DNA of 64,000 bases from CAVVMA01 sp963788205 (GCA_963788205.1 CAWBGG010000002.1:682001-746000), one strand, 5' to 3'; positions 26,667 through 36,083 are shown, counted from the stretch's first letter. Notes: a model not told the origin generated them from the letters alone. Program-made: numbers and translations.

Positions 26667-27305
26667 CTACACTGCCAGCACGATCAATCCCGCGCCCATC
26701 AGCGTGGCGGCCCACAGCTTGTCAACGTTGACCCATGCGCGGCGCAGAATTCCGACGCCGATCTTTTCGTAGACCACTATCGCGACCGCGGCCATTACCA
26801 GCAGCATCGCGGCGGTATGCACCGCGACCATCATCACCGCCGATCGCGCGAGCACTGACGCGCCGGGCAGCCGCGTTGCCGCGCCCGCGCTCGTGCATAT
26901 GGGCAAGTTGATTAGGACCGGAAAGAGCATCAAGCCCGCGCCGTGCGCCGACGCCATCAGGAATGACCACAGGATCAGATCGAGCCGGCTCACGCGCATC
27001 CCGACCCATCGATAATGGAAGCGCGACGACAGCAGCCTGAACGCTCCGAACGCGGCCAGCGCGGCGCCGCCGACAATTTGGATCGTGTGGGGAGCGACGA
27101 CCATCGCGCCGCCTTCGAATAGCGCCACCACCGCGGCTATCGACGCGAGATGGCCGATCGCGATCGGCGGCAGCGCGGCCAAGAGCCGCGCCCGGCTGCG
27201 CTCCTGAAGCCCGAGCGACACGGCGAATAGCCAGCCCATCGCGGGGTTCAGGCCGTGATATGCGCCCATCGCGGCCACGGCGAGCCATTGCCATTGTTCC
27301 ATCAT
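26667..27305 (-). CDS. Polytopic membrane protein coupled to methanethiol oxidase
   Basis: A 212-residue protein of about six hydrophobic spans, beginning with a conserved-looking GAYHGLNPAMGWLFAVSLGL and containing SAHGAGLMLFPVL and AVHTAAMLLVM. The regularly placed His residues in membrane segments recall metal or sulfur-compound transporters (NicO or TauE/SafE-like), but I cannot assign it to either. ATG 27305 overlaps the methanethiol oxidase stop by four bases (ATGA), so the two are translationally coupled and the protein probably serves that pathway. The open frame upstream of 27305 is a shadow of the neighbouring gene. Confidence 0.75.
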   Translation of the reverse strand: MMEQWQWLAVAAMGAYHGLNPAMGWLFAVSLGLQERSRARLLAALPPIAIGHLASIAAVVALFEGGAMVVAPHTIQIVGGAALAAFGAFRLLSSRFHYRWVGMRVSRLDLILWSFLMASAHGAGLMLFPVLINLPICTSAGAATRLPGASVLARSAVMMVAVHTAAMLLVMAAVAIVVYEKIGVGILRRAWVNVDKLWAATLMGAGLIVLAV

Positions 27306-28711
27306 GGATAGCAATATGAATCGGACGACGCGTCGCCGCCTTCGAGATGCACCTGATGTGGCCGCTCGTTCTCGAAGCGGACGAAGAATTTCGGATCGAG
27401 CGCCATCCCGCCGCGGGTCGTGTCGGCGTCGATCTTGGCGACCCAGCCGCGGATACCCTCCGGATAAAATTGCGCGTCCCACGCGGCGTAGAGCGAATTA
27501 CTCAGGTACACGCGGCGGCCGTCGCGGCTGAGTTCGACCATCTGCGCTCCGCCGTTGAGCGCGCCGGCCTTCGGATGGGGCGCGTGCGATACGATTCCGC
27601 CCAGCCGCACGCTTGCAGTGAGCTTCGGCTTGAATGGGTCGGAGACGTCGTACTGTTTCAAATCGCCGGTGCCCCAGCACGAGACGTACAGGAAGCGATC
27701 ATCCAGACTCAGATTGATGTCGGTGATCAGCGGCGGGACGGCCTTGAAGGCCTTGAGCGCGGGCGGCAGTCGGGCGGGATCGGCCGGCTCGGCGGGAACC
27801 TCGATGACCTTCTGGATTTGCCAGCCCTTGTCGCCCAGATGCCATAGCCAGACCGACCCGGAGAGATCCTTGGTCAACGTGACGACGCCGACAAAACCGT
27901 AGGTCCGGGTCGGATCGTGCGCCGGCCGCAGCTCGAGCACCAGCTGATTTTCCGCGCCGAGGTCCAGCGTCTTGAAATGGCGGCGGCGGCGGAGATCCCA
28001 AAGATGAATCGCGTGGCCATATTTTCCGCCGGTCAGCAGGTCGAGGTTGAGCCCGTTCTCGATCATCTTGGGCGTACCCCATTCGCTGGTGATCGCAACG
28101 TCGTGGCCGAGATGCCACCAGAAATCGTAGGCGAGAAACTGCGGACCGCGATCGACTTCCCATCGCCCCAGCACATCGAAGCTTTCGTGATCGAGCAGGA
28201 AAATTCCGCCGGGCCCGTCGCCGTTGGGCGCGCCGAGCGCGCTCACGTAGATGGCGTCGGGGCCGCAATGGACCGTGTGCGGACGGCTGTAGCCGGCACG
28301 AGACGCCAGCTCTTCGGGCTCGATCACGCGCACCAGCGTGGGCTGGCGCGGGTTGGGCCGGGTGTCGACGATATTGATTCGCGACGAGCGTATGCCGGGG
28401 ATGATCAGGTAGCGCCGCTCGATATGCGGATGCGGCGCGTAGGGGCAGAGCGCCGCGCTGCACGCATTCCAGCCGAAGTGATGGAGCTCGTCGCCGGTGC
28501 TCGGAATTTCGAGTCGCCCGACGATCTGCCCATAGCCCGACGAGGCAGGGTCAACGTCAATAACATTCAGCGAATCGTGCGAGCTGTTCGCGGTGCGGTT
28601 AACCGCTGCCTCGGGGTCGAAGGCGACTACGTAGGCAAGCCGTTCGGGTGGCGCCTGACTCGCCATCCGGGGTGAGGGATAAAAGCTCGGATCGGGTTTC
28701 CAAAGTGCCAT
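27302..28711 (-). CDS. mtoX: Methanethiol oxidase / selenium-binding protein SBP56 family
   Basis: A 469-residue beta-propeller enzyme of the SBP56/SELENBP1 family, which oxidises methanethiol to formaldehyde, hydrogen sulfide and hydrogen peroxide. Family stretches are LNVIDVDP, GDELHHFGWNACSAALCPY, YLIIPGIRSSRINIVDTRPN, RPHTVHCGPDAIYVSALGA, ITSEWGTPKMIENG and VSHAPHPKAGALNGGAQMVE, with several His that serve as copper ligands in the family. No clear signal peptide is seen at the N-terminus. Neighbours that could remove its products (persulfide dioxygenase-rhodanese, peroxiredoxin) lie upstream on the same strand, and a membrane protein is coupled downstream. The symbol is given by family match; activity is inferred. 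Confidence 0.85.
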   Translation of the reverse strand: MALWKPDPSFYPSPRMASQAPPERLAYVVAFDPEAAVNRTANSSHDSLNVIDVDPASSGYGQIVGRLEIPSTGDELHHFGWNACSAALCPYAPHPHIERRYLIIPGIRSSRINIVDTRPNPRQPTLVRVIEPEELASRAGYSRPHTVHCGPDAIYVSALGAPNGDGPGGIFLLDHESFDVLGRWEVDRGPQFLAYDFWWHLGHDVAITSEWGTPKMIENGLNLDLLTGGKYGHAIHLWDLRRRRHFKTLDLGAENQLVLELRPAHDPTRTYGFVGVVTLTKDLSGSVWLWHLGDKGWQIQKVIEVPAEPADPARLPPALKAFKAVPPLITDINLSLDDRFLYVSCWGTGDLKQYDVSDPFKPKLTASVRLGGIVSHAPHPKAGALNGGAQMVELSRDGRRVYLSNSLYAAWDAQFYPEGIRGWVAKIDADTTRGGMALDPKFFVRFENERPHQVHLEGGDASSDSYCYP

Positions 28712-28840
28712 GGTCTTTTCGCCTGCGCTTAGATTTTCCGAATTAAACTATCAAGCCCTAAATTTTCTTTACCCCGCTTCGCCGTTTCGACGCATGCGAG
28801 GCCAAGGACCAACAGGAGGACCAAGACCCAAGAGATCAGA

Positions 28841-29878
28841 TTATCGCTCGACCGGAAGCTGCGCGTCCTTCCATTCGATCATGCCGCCCTTTAGATTCCA
28901 CACGTGCTCGAAGCCCAAACCGGTGAGGATCGCGGCGGCGGTAGCGCTTCGGACCCCGACTCGGCATATCGCGACGATATCGCGGCCCTTCGCATTCGCA
29001 AGCTCATCGGTACGCTCGGGCAATTCCTTCAACGGGATCAAGTGCGCACCCGCGATATGGCCCAGCTCTCCGCGATACTCATCTTCCCCCCGAACATCGA
29101 TTAGCAGCGGCGGATTGGCGCTCGCGATCCGATCGTGCAACTGCGCCGCGCTCAATTGGCGCACCTGATTGAGTTGCGAGAGCGTTGGGAACTTCAGCGC
29201 GCCCGGATCGAGGTCGGATTGGTTGGGTTGCAGCGCCTCCTGGATGCCCTCCGGCAGCGGCAAGCCGAGGTTGTTCATCAAGTTGATGTAGTCGTCGCGG
29301 GTCTTGCCGGCCAGCCGCGGGTTCGAGCGCTTCTCTTCCCCGATGCTGGATTGCGTATGCCCTCGATAATCGTGCGCGGGAAAAACCAGGACCTCGTCGG
29401 GCAGCGTGAACAGCTTGCGCATTATCGAATCGTACTGAATACCCGCATCGCCGCCCGCGAAATCCGAGCGTCCCGTGCCGTGGATGAACAAAACGTCGCC
29501 GGTGAAGACGCGATCCTTCGCGAGCAGGCTTATCGAATCCGGAGTGTGGCCCGGTGTGTGCAGGACGCGGAGTTCCTCGTCGCCTACTTTCAGCGCCTGA
29601 CCGTCTTCGACATGGATACTGACGTGCGGAGCCGGTGCGAGCCGATGCATCACGACCGGCGCACCGGCGAGCTCGCCCAACTCCATCGCGCCGCTGCGAT
29701 GATCGGCGTGGGTGTGCGTGTCGATGATCGAATCCAGCCGCCATCCGTGATACGCGAGGACCGCGAGGTAGCGCTCGACCTTGTCACGCAAAGGATCGAT
29801 GATGGCGGCCTTGCGGGTTGCTTCCGCGATCGCAAGGTAAGTTTTGCACTTGCCACGATTGAGTTCGCGAAAGATCAT
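28841..29878 (-). CDS. Persulfide dioxygenase (ETHE1-like) fused to rhodanese
   Basis: A 345-residue two-domain protein. Residues 1-~240 are a metallo-beta-lactamase fold with THTHADHRSG, LHTPGHTPDS, VFTGDVLFI and FPAHDY, the layout of ETHE1/BlhA persulfide dioxygenases that oxidise glutathione persulfide to sulfite. Residues ~250-345 are a rhodanese domain (LLIDVRGEDEYRGELGHIAG) with an active-site Cys at about 305 in ICRVGVRS. Such fusions channel sulfane sulfur between the two activities. The gene lies 129 bases upstream of methanethiol oxidase on the same strand, fitting a role in disposing of released sulfide. Confidence 0.9.
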   Translation of the reverse strand: MIFRELNRGKCKTYLAIAEATRKAAIIDPLRDKVERYLAVLAYHGWRLDSIIDTHTHADHRSGAMELGELAGAPVVMHRLAPAPHVSIHVEDGQALKVGDEELRVLHTPGHTPDSISLLAKDRVFTGDVLFIHGTGRSDFAGGDAGIQYDSIMRKLFTLPDEVLVFPAHDYRGHTQSSIGEEKRSNPRLAGKTRDDYINLMNNLGLPLPEGIQEALQPNQSDLDPGALKFPTLSQLNQVRQLSAAQLHDRIASANPPLLIDVRGEDEYRGELGHIAGAHLIPLKELPERTDELANAKGRDIVAICRVGVRSATAAAILTGLGFEHVWNLKGGMIEWKDAQLPVER

Positions 29879-30024
29879 TTGAGCGTTCCCCTCGGCGCAC
29901 GCGAGCGTGGCCGCTACAAATCGATTAGATAGAGATAGTTGACGTTACACGGTCCTTTCAACCCTTCATCGGATCTTCAGGGGCCGAAAGGACGATCCCG
30001 AAAGTGGGGCTGCGAAAAACGGGC

Positions 30025-30058
30025 GAGCCTGCGGCCGCCTGAGGGCGGACGCAGGCTC
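30025..30058. repeat. Hairpin between peroxiredoxin and persulfide dioxygenase genes
   Basis: gagcctgcg (30025-30033) pairs with cgcaggctc (30050-30058), and ccgcc pairs with ggcgg inside. It lies just past the peroxiredoxin 3' end and could attenuate or end that transcript. No U-tract. Confidence 0.5.
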
Positions 30059-30071
30059 CTACGCTCAATTA

Positions 30072-30731
30072 CTATTTCGGCTGCGGCACGATTCGCAAAT
30101 AGGGCCGAGGCGCCTTCCATCCTTGCGGATAGATTTTCTTTGCTTCGTCGTCGGAAACCGAGCCCGCGATGATCACGTCTTCACCCGGCTTCCAGTTGAC
30201 CGGCGTCGCTACGCGATGCTTGGCCGTCAGTTGCAGGGAATCGATCACGCGCAGGACTTCGTCGAAATTGCGTCCCGTGGTCATCGGGTAGACGATCAGC
30301 AGCTTGATCTTCTTGTCCGGGCCAATCACGAAAACGTTGCGGACGGTCAGGTTGTCAGCCGCCGTGCGCTTGGACGCGTCGCCCGAGGCGGCGGCGGGAA
30401 GCATCCCGTAGAGCTTTGCGATCTTGAGGTCGGGATCGCCGATAATCGGGTAATTCGGCGCGAAGCCCTGGGTCTCCTTAATGTCGTTCGCCCAGCGCGA
30501 GTGGTCGCCCACAGCGTCTACGCTGAGCCCGATGATCTTGGTGTTGCGCTTGGCGAATTCCGGCTGGAGGCGCGCCATGTAGCCGAGTTCCGTGGTGCAT
30601 ACGGGCGTGAAATCCTTGGGGTGCGAAAATAATACGCACCACGAATCGCCGATCCATTCGTGAAAGCGAATCGGACCCGCGGTTGTTTGCGCTTCAAAAT
30701 CTGGTGCAGTATCGCCAATCGATAGACTCAT
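30072..30731 (-). CDS. 1-Cys peroxiredoxin (Prx6-like)
   Basis: A 219-residue thiol peroxidase. The peroxidatic Cys is C45 in DFTPVCTTELG; the only other Cys is C32 (SWCVLFSHPKD), so there is no C-terminal resolving Cys and the protein is of the 1-Cys Prx6 type. The C-terminal dimer domain (TPVNWKPGEDVIIAGSVSDD) is present. It reduces hydrogen peroxide and organic peroxides in the cytosol. GGAGG precedes ATG 30731. It is the first gene of the thiol-oxidation cluster; hydrogen peroxide is one product of methanethiol oxidase. A 248-base divergent intergenic region separates it from the AhpD-like gene at 30980; I see no clear operator there. Confidence 0.92.
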   Translation of the reverse strand: MSLSIGDTAPDFEAQTTAGPIRFHEWIGDSWCVLFSHPKDFTPVCTTELGYMARLQPEFAKRNTKIIGLSVDAVGDHSRWANDIKETQGFAPNYPIIGDPDLKIAKLYGMLPAAASGDASKRTAADNLTVRNVFVIGPDKKIKLLIVYPMTTGRNFDEVLRVIDSLQLTAKHRVATPVNWKPGEDVIIAGSVSDDEAKKIYPQGWKAPRPYLRIVPQPK

Positions 30732-30979
30732 TGTTGGAGACCTCCTGAGTTGGCTTCAATTGATCCGGATTTCTGTTCATAGATAAACAAGCCGACCGTT
30801 GCAAGCCGCACTCTATGTTTTTCGGCGGGGTGGTGACACGGGCACGCCTTTCGTCACTTCTCGCTCGCAACGCTTGCGGCGAATGGGGGCGGACGGCCGG
30901 TGCCTTTCATCAAATCGCGTGGGTGTTCGACTATGAATCGCACTCCGGGCTGGCATAAGTAATCGGTACGGAGGCTGCG

Positions 30980-31507
30980 ATGGCCCGCATAGCGCCGATC
31001 GTCGAAGAACAGGCCGCGCCCGCGGCGCGCGAAGAGCTGACTCGCCAGCGGCTCGCGCACGGGCGCGTGACCAACATGAAGCTGACGCTGGCGCATTCGC
31101 CGCTCGCGCTGGGCGCGCTGATGCAATGGTATCCGATCCATGATTCGGTTGCGGCTTTTCTCGGCCCGCGCGCCACGACGCTGTTCGTACATGCGATCTC
31201 GGCGCAGACCGATTGCCTCGTGTGCTCGACGTTCTTCCGCCGTATTTTGATTGAAGCGGGCGAAGATCCTGACGCGCTGACGCTCAGCGAAACCGAGCGC
31301 GCGTTGGTCGACTATGGCCGGCAGCTCGCCGTCGATGCGAACCGCGTGGGCGACGAGCTCTACGCGCGGTTGGCGAAGTTGCTCAGTCCGGCGCAAATCG
31401 TCGAGCTGACGGCCTTTGGCGGACTGATGATCGCGACCAACGTCTTCAACAATGCGCTGCGGGTCGATCTGGACGAATATCTGTTCGCATTCCGGCGCAA
31501 GGGGTAA
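30980..31507 (+). CDS. Carboxymuconolactone decarboxylase/AhpD-like protein
   Basis: A 175-residue all-helical protein of the AhpD-like fold with the redox CxxC in TDCLVCSTFFRR, as in alkylhydroperoxidase AhpD. GGAGG precedes ATG 30980. It ends three bases before the GTG of the SDR at 31511, so they are certainly one operon. The pairing of a CMD-domain protein with a mycofactocin-type SDR suggests a shared oxidation pathway, substrate unknown. Confidence 0.83.
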   Translation: MARIAPIVEEQAAPAAREELTRQRLAHGRVTNMKLTLAHSPLALGALMQWYPIHDSVAAFLGPRATTLFVHAISAQTDCLVCSTFFRRILIEAGEDPDALTLSETERALVDYGRQLAVDANRVGDELYARLAKLLSPAQIVELTAFGGLMIATNVFNNALRVDLDEYLFAFRRKG

Positions 31508-31510
31508 ATC

Positions 31511-32317
31511 GTGTACGACGACTTGAAAGATAAAGTGGCGCTGATCACGGGCGCGGCCCACGGCCAGGGACGCGCCGCCGCGCTCGCGCTGGCGCGTCAG
31601 GGCGTCCACCTTTGTGCGCTGGATGTCGCCAAACAGCTGCCATATCCCGGCTACGCGATGGGAACGCGCGACGACCTCGACTCGCTGGTCGCCGAGGCCG
31701 AGCGGCTCGGAGTGCGCGGGCTGGCGCTCGCCGCCGACGTGCGCGACGGGCGCGAAGTCGCAGCCGCGGTCAAGCGCGCGATCGAGACTTTCGGGCGCAT
31801 CGATATATTGTTCAACAACGCGGGCATCTGCGCCTACGGCCTCACGCACGAGTTGAGCGAGGAGCAATGGGACGCGATGCTCGACATCAACCTGAAAGGC
31901 GCGTGGCTGGTTGCGAAGAGCGTCATTCCCGCGATGATCGCACGCGGCTCCGGCGTGATCATCAACAACTCGTCGGTGGCCGGACTGCGCGGGATGGCGC
32001 GGCTCAGCCACTATGCGGCCTCGAAATGGGGACTGGTCGGATTGACCAAGTCGTGGGCGATCGAGCTTGCGCCGCATGGGATTCGCGTGGTCTCGATTCA
32101 TCCCACCGGCGTCAACACGCCAATGAACGACGGTCTGGCGGCGCTGGAGGGCCAAACGCCCGGCGCGATCGCGCAGCGCTCCGGCGGTAATCTGATCCCG
32201 GTGCCATGGATCGAGCCGGAAGATGTCGCCGGCGCGGTGGTATTTCTCGCCTCTGCGCAGGCTCGATTCATCACCGGCTCGCAGTTCGTGATCGACGCCG
32301 GCATGCTGACCCGATGA
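31511..32317 (+). CDS. SDR oxidoreductase, mycofactocin-dependent type
   Basis: A 268-residue SDR with a nucleotide-binding TGAAHGQGR, FNNAGIC, NNSSVAG and YAASK. After the second strand it has an insertion of about 20 residues (AKQLPYPGYAMGTRDDLDSL) that matches the insertion typical of mycofactocin-coupled SDRs, which keep their nicotinamide cofactor bound and pass electrons to mycofactocin. The usual Arg in TGAARGQG is His here. GTG 31511 has AAGGGG upstream. No mycofactocin biosynthesis genes are in this window. Confidence 0.85.
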   Translation: MYDDLKDKVALITGAAHGQGRAAALALARQGVHLCALDVAKQLPYPGYAMGTRDDLDSLVAEAERLGVRGLALAADVRDGREVAAAVKRAIETFGRIDILFNNAGICAYGLTHELSEEQWDAMLDINLKGAWLVAKSVIPAMIARGSGVIINNSSVAGLRGMARLSHYAASKWGLVGLTKSWAIELAPHGIRVVSIHPTGVNTPMNDGLAALEGQTPGAIAQRSGGNLIPVPWIEPEDVAGAVVFLASAQARFITGSQFVIDAGMLTR

Positions 32318-32357
32318 GCCGGCGTCATTAGCCGTCGCGATTGGTGTGCGAGTCCGA

Positions 32358-35300
32358 ATGATGTGGCTCACCCGCGCTCTCGAATTTGTTCGCCAATTCT
32401 TCCGTTCGCGCCGCCTGCGCGCCGCGGGCAAGGTCGTGGTGGCAACAGCCCTCGTGCTCGAAGTGCTGGCGTATTTCGGTGTGCCGCTGCTGCTCGGCCA
32501 TATCGTGAGGGTACAAGTCGCGACGGCGCTGCATCGTCCCGCCAGCGTCGGCAAGATTCGCTTCAACCTGTACACGCTCCGGCTCGATCTGGAGCAGCTG
32601 CATATCGGCGATCGCGATGGGGCGCAGCCCTTTGTCGACGTCGGGCATTTGGGAGTCAGGGCTTCGTGGACCTCGCTGTTCCGGCTCGCTCCGATTGTGC
32701 GGGAAGTCACTATCGACCGGCCGTCGATTCATATCACGCGCACCGCTGAGCAGCGCTTTAGTTTTTCCGACCTAATGGAAAGCGCCGCGCCGGCGCCGAC
32801 TCCCGCCGCCCCCGGCAAGCCGATGCGATTCGCGGTCTCGAATATTCGGCTCAACGATGGTGAGGTGCGGTTCAACGACCGCGTCCTTGGGAAAGAGCAC
32901 GCGATCGAGCACGTCGAGATCGGAATTCCCTTCATCGCGAACCTTCCCGCCGATGTCGATGTATTCGTCGAACCGTTGCTGCAGATGACGGTCGACGGCA
33001 GTCCGCTCAAGCTTGGCGGCAAGGCTAAGCCCTTCAGCTCTCCGCCGGAGTCGGAACTCGACCTGAACATCCATCGGCTCGATCTCGCGCGCTACGCCGG
33101 CTATTTGCCGGCCCGGCTCCCGCTCAAGATTCCGGGCGGAACATTTTCATGCGCGATGCAGATTCATTTCGTGATGGGCGAAAACCAACCGGTAATCCGC
33201 CTGAACGGAGCGGCGGCGCTCGATCAAATCGATGTGCGCGACGGCGCGAACGCCGCGCTGCTCGGTCTCGCTCACGGCGAGGTGAAGCTGACCGACGTCG
33301 AGCCGCTGGGCGGAGTGATTCATCTGGATACGATCCGGCTGGACGGACTGACCGCGAACCTGGCGCTCAACGCCGACGGCACGACGAATCTCACGCCGCT
33401 GATGGGCGGCAACGCAGCTCCCCCTGCCATCCAGCCGCAGGCCGCGTCGCCCGCGAAGGCAGGTCCGCCCGACGTTTCGCTGGAGTCGTTCCAACTCACC
33501 CGCAGTGCGGTGAACCTCACGGATAACGCGGCCTCGCCGCCCGCGGTTGCAGGGATCAAAGAGCTCGGCGTCAGCCTCAAGGGCTTGCGGCTGAACGGTC
33601 AGACGCCAGCCCCGTTCCAGATGGGCGCGAAACTCGGTGGAGGCGGCGCGATTTCTATCAAGGGCGCGCTCGCTCTGGCGCAATCGCAGGTCACTGCCGA
33701 GGTCGCGCTCGACCAGATCGATCTGCCGGCGCTGCAGCCGTTCGCGCAGCCGTTTCTGGCGGCCAACGTGGCGGCGGGAAAATTAAGCGTGCACGGCAAC
33801 CTCCGCTCGGATTTCGCGAGCGGCCGTTTTAATCTTCATGTCGAGCCCGCGACCGTCGCGCTCGATAATCTCGACGTTCGCGCCGCGTCCGGAGCCGAGC
33901 GGCCAATCGGATGGAACCGGCTTGCCATCTCGATCGGGCAAATCGACCTCGCCGCGCGGCAGGCGGTAGTCACGGAAGTGCGCGCCGATAGCATCCACCT
34001 GTTCGTGCGGCGCCAACGCGATGGCGTGCTGAGCCTCGCCGCGCTCGCGCGCTCGCCGGGAAGCTCGGCGCCGCGACCATCCAACGGCGCCAAAGTCGCG
34101 AGCGTATCCGCAGCGGCGCCGGCGCCATCAGCCGCGAGTGCGCCCGCGAAGCCCTGGCGCTATCAAGTCGAGTCGATCGGGTTGGAGAAGACCGAAGCAC
34201 GGTTCGAGGACGATACGACCTCGCGGCCCGCCGTCTTCGCGTTGAGCGCGCTGAACCTCCGGCTCAAGGACGTGTCGGACGATTTCGCCAAGCCGATTGG
34301 GCTGGACCTCAACGGCACGCTCAACAACAAGGGCGGCTTCGCAGTTTCGGGCACCGCGGCCATCGCGCCGCTGGACGCGAAGCTCCGCGTGAGCACGGTG
34401 AACCTCCAGCTTGCGGCCGGCGATCCCTACGTGGGCGGCGGGCTGAACGCCACTATCGCCCGGGCCGCCTTGACCGCGAGTGGAGCGCTCAGTCTGAAGA
34501 GCGCGCGGGAAGGGCTGCAAGTGAGCTATCGCGGTGATGCCACCTTGGGCAATTTCAAGTTGCTCGACAAGGCGACCGGCGGCGATCTGCTGAAATGGAA
34601 CGCGCTCAAGGCCAGCCGAATCAATTTTAGGTTGAGACCGCCCGAAGTCCATGTCGGCGCGATCGCTTTGGACGATTTTCGCGCGAGCGCGATCCTGAAC
34701 CACGACGGCAAGTTGAATCTGCGCGATCTGACCGCGGGACCGAAATCGCCGCCCGCTTCGCCGACTGCCGCCGGCAGTCATCCGGAGCAGGTGGCGGCGC
34801 AGGTGGCGTTGCCGAGCCCTTCGCAACCGTCGGCGGGGCCGTCCACCGACATCGAGATCGGGCGGATCACGCTGCAAGGCGGCAAGGTTCAGTATGCCGA
34901 CAACTTCATCGAGCCGAATTATTCCGCCGAGCTGGAAGATATCGGCGGACGGGTCGGGAGTTTCGGCACTCACGCCCAATCGCCCGCCGAGCTCGAGCTC
35001 AAGGCGGAGCTCAACGGCAGCGCGCCGATCGATATCAGCGGCTCGGTAAATCCGCTGGCCCCGGCCGCGTTCATCGACGTGCGAGCCAAAGCTGACGGCG
35101 TCGAGCTCACCGGCTTTGCACCGTACTCCGCGAAATACACCGGCTACCCGATCGTCAAGGGCACGCTGACCTTCAACCTCCATTATCAGCTCGAAAATCA
35201 GAAGCTGACCGCGGAGAATCATATCTTGATCGATCAGCTCACCTTCGGCGACCGGGTCGAAAGCCGCGACGCCACTAATCTGCCGGTGCGCCTGGCGGTC

Positions 35301-36032
35301 TCGCTGCTCAAGGATTCCAAAGGCGCGATCGATCTGGATATCCCGGTCTCCGGTTCGCTGTCCGATCCGAAGTTCAGCGTCGGCAGCGTCATTCTGCATA
35401 CCTTGACCAACCTGATCGCCAGGGCGGCGACCTCGCCATTCAGTCTGCTCGCGGGAGCGATCGGCGCCGTCGCGGGCGGCAGCCAGTCACTCGATTTAGT
35501 CGAGTTTCCTCCCGGCCTGGCCAGCTTGACGCCGGACAGCCGTAAGAAACTCGAGGTAGTCGCGACCGCGTTGAAGCAACGGCCCGCGATCCGGCTCGAT
35601 ATACTGGGACGGGTCGATCCGAACGTCGATCGCGACGGTCTGCGCGAGGCGATACTGATGCGGCAGATTCGCGCGCAGAAGATCGCGGCTGCGGGATCTG
35701 CCGCGGCAGGTGCCGACGCGGTCGAGCTGACGCCCACCGAATATGACAAGTATCTGGGGCGCGTCTACGCGGCGGCGAAGTTTCCCAAGCCGAGCAACTT
35801 CCTCGGGATGGACAAGTCGCTGCCGCCTGACGAAATGAAAAAACTGCTGCTCACCAACACCGAGGTGACCGACAAGGCGCTTGCGCAACTGGCGAGCGCG
35901 CGGGCCGGCGCGGTTCGCAAATCGCTGAGCGCGAAGATCGATCCCTCGCGGCTGTTCGTGCTCCCCTCGAAGCTCAATGCGAACGGAATCCAAGCGGGCG
36001 CGACCACGCGGGTTGACCTGTCGCTCGAGTGA
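32358..36032 (+). CDS. Giant AsmA-like / DUF748 envelope protein
   Basis: About 1,224 residues. One N-terminal membrane anchor (VVVATALVLEVLAYFGVPLL) is followed by repeated AsmA/DUF748 beta segments such as VGKIRFNLYTLRLDLEQLHI, FAVSNIRLNDGEVRFNDRV and IEIGRITLQGGKVQYADNFI. Between them are Ala-Pro linkers. The C-terminus has LTPDSRKKLEVVATALKQRP and ends RVDLSLE, typical of DUF748. AsmA-like proteins form long hydrophobic grooves that bridge inner and outer membranes and move phospholipids. Start is ATG 32358 (or 32361); GTG 32346 is also open. It begins 40 bases after the SDR stop. Confidence 0.88.
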   Translation: MMWLTRALEFVRQFFRSRRLRAAGKVVVATALVLEVLAYFGVPLLLGHIVRVQVATALHRPASVGKIRFNLYTLRLDLEQLHIGDRDGAQPFVDVGHLGVRASWTSLFRLAPIVREVTIDRPSIHITRTAEQRFSFSDLMESAAPAPTPAAPGKPMRFAVSNIRLNDGEVRFNDRVLGKEHAIEHVEIGIPFIANLPADVDVFVEPLLQMTVDGSPLKLGGKAKPFSSPPESELDLNIHRLDLARYAGYLPARLPLKIPGGTFSCAMQIHFVMGENQPVIRLNGAAALDQIDVRDGANAALLGLAHGEVKLTDVEPLGGVIHLDTIRLDGLTANLALNADGTTNLTPLMGGNAAPPAIQPQAASPAKAGPPDVSLESFQLTRSAVNLTDNAASPPAVAGIKELGVSLKGLRLNGQTPAPFQMGAKLGGGGAISIKGALALAQSQVTAEVALDQIDLPALQPFAQPFLAANVAAGKLSVHGNLRSDFASGRFNLHVEPATVALDNLDVRAASGAERPIGWNRLAISIGQIDLAARQAVVTEVRADSIHLFVRRQRDGVLSLAALARSPGSSAPRPSNGAKVASVSAAAPAPSAASAPAKPWRYQVESIGLEKTEARFEDDTTSRPAVFALSALNLRLKDVSDDFAKPIGLDLNGTLNNKGGFAVSGTAAIAPLDAKLRVSTVNLQLAAGDPYVGGGLNATIARAALTASGALSLKSAREGLQVSYRGDATLGNFKLLDKATGGDLLKWNALKASRINFRLRPPEVHVGAIALDDFRASAILNHDGKLNLRDLTAGPKSPPASPTAAGSHPEQVAAQVALPSPSQPSAGPSTDIEIGRITLQGGKVQYADNFIEPNYSAELEDIGGRVGSFGTHAQSPAELELKAELNGSAPIDISGSVNPLAPAAFIDVRAKADGVELTGFAPYSAKYTGYPIVKGTLTFNLHYQLENQKLTAENHILIDQLTFGDRVESRDATNLPVRLAVSLLKDSKGAIDLDIPVSGSLSDPKFSVGSVILHTLTNLIARAATSPFSLLAGAIGAVAGGSQSLDLVEFPPGLASLTPDSRKKLEVVATALKQRPAIRLDILGRVDPNVDRDGLREAILMRQIRAQKIAAAGSAAAGADAVELTPTEYDKYLGRVYAAAKFPKPSNFLGMDKSLPPDEMKKLLLTNTEVTDKALAQLASARAGAVRKSLSAKIDPSRLFVLPSKLNANGIQAGATTRVDLSLE

Positions 36033-36083
36033 AGTGAAGGATGAAATGCAAGATCGGATGAAGGACAAGGCGGCCAAGCGACG

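Noticed and set aside
30854..32710. 618-codon open frame on the minus strand
   Set aside because: It opposes the AhpD-like and SDR genes, which have clear motifs and ribosome sites; its protein is Arg/His-rich with no domain. A GC-rich shadow frame.
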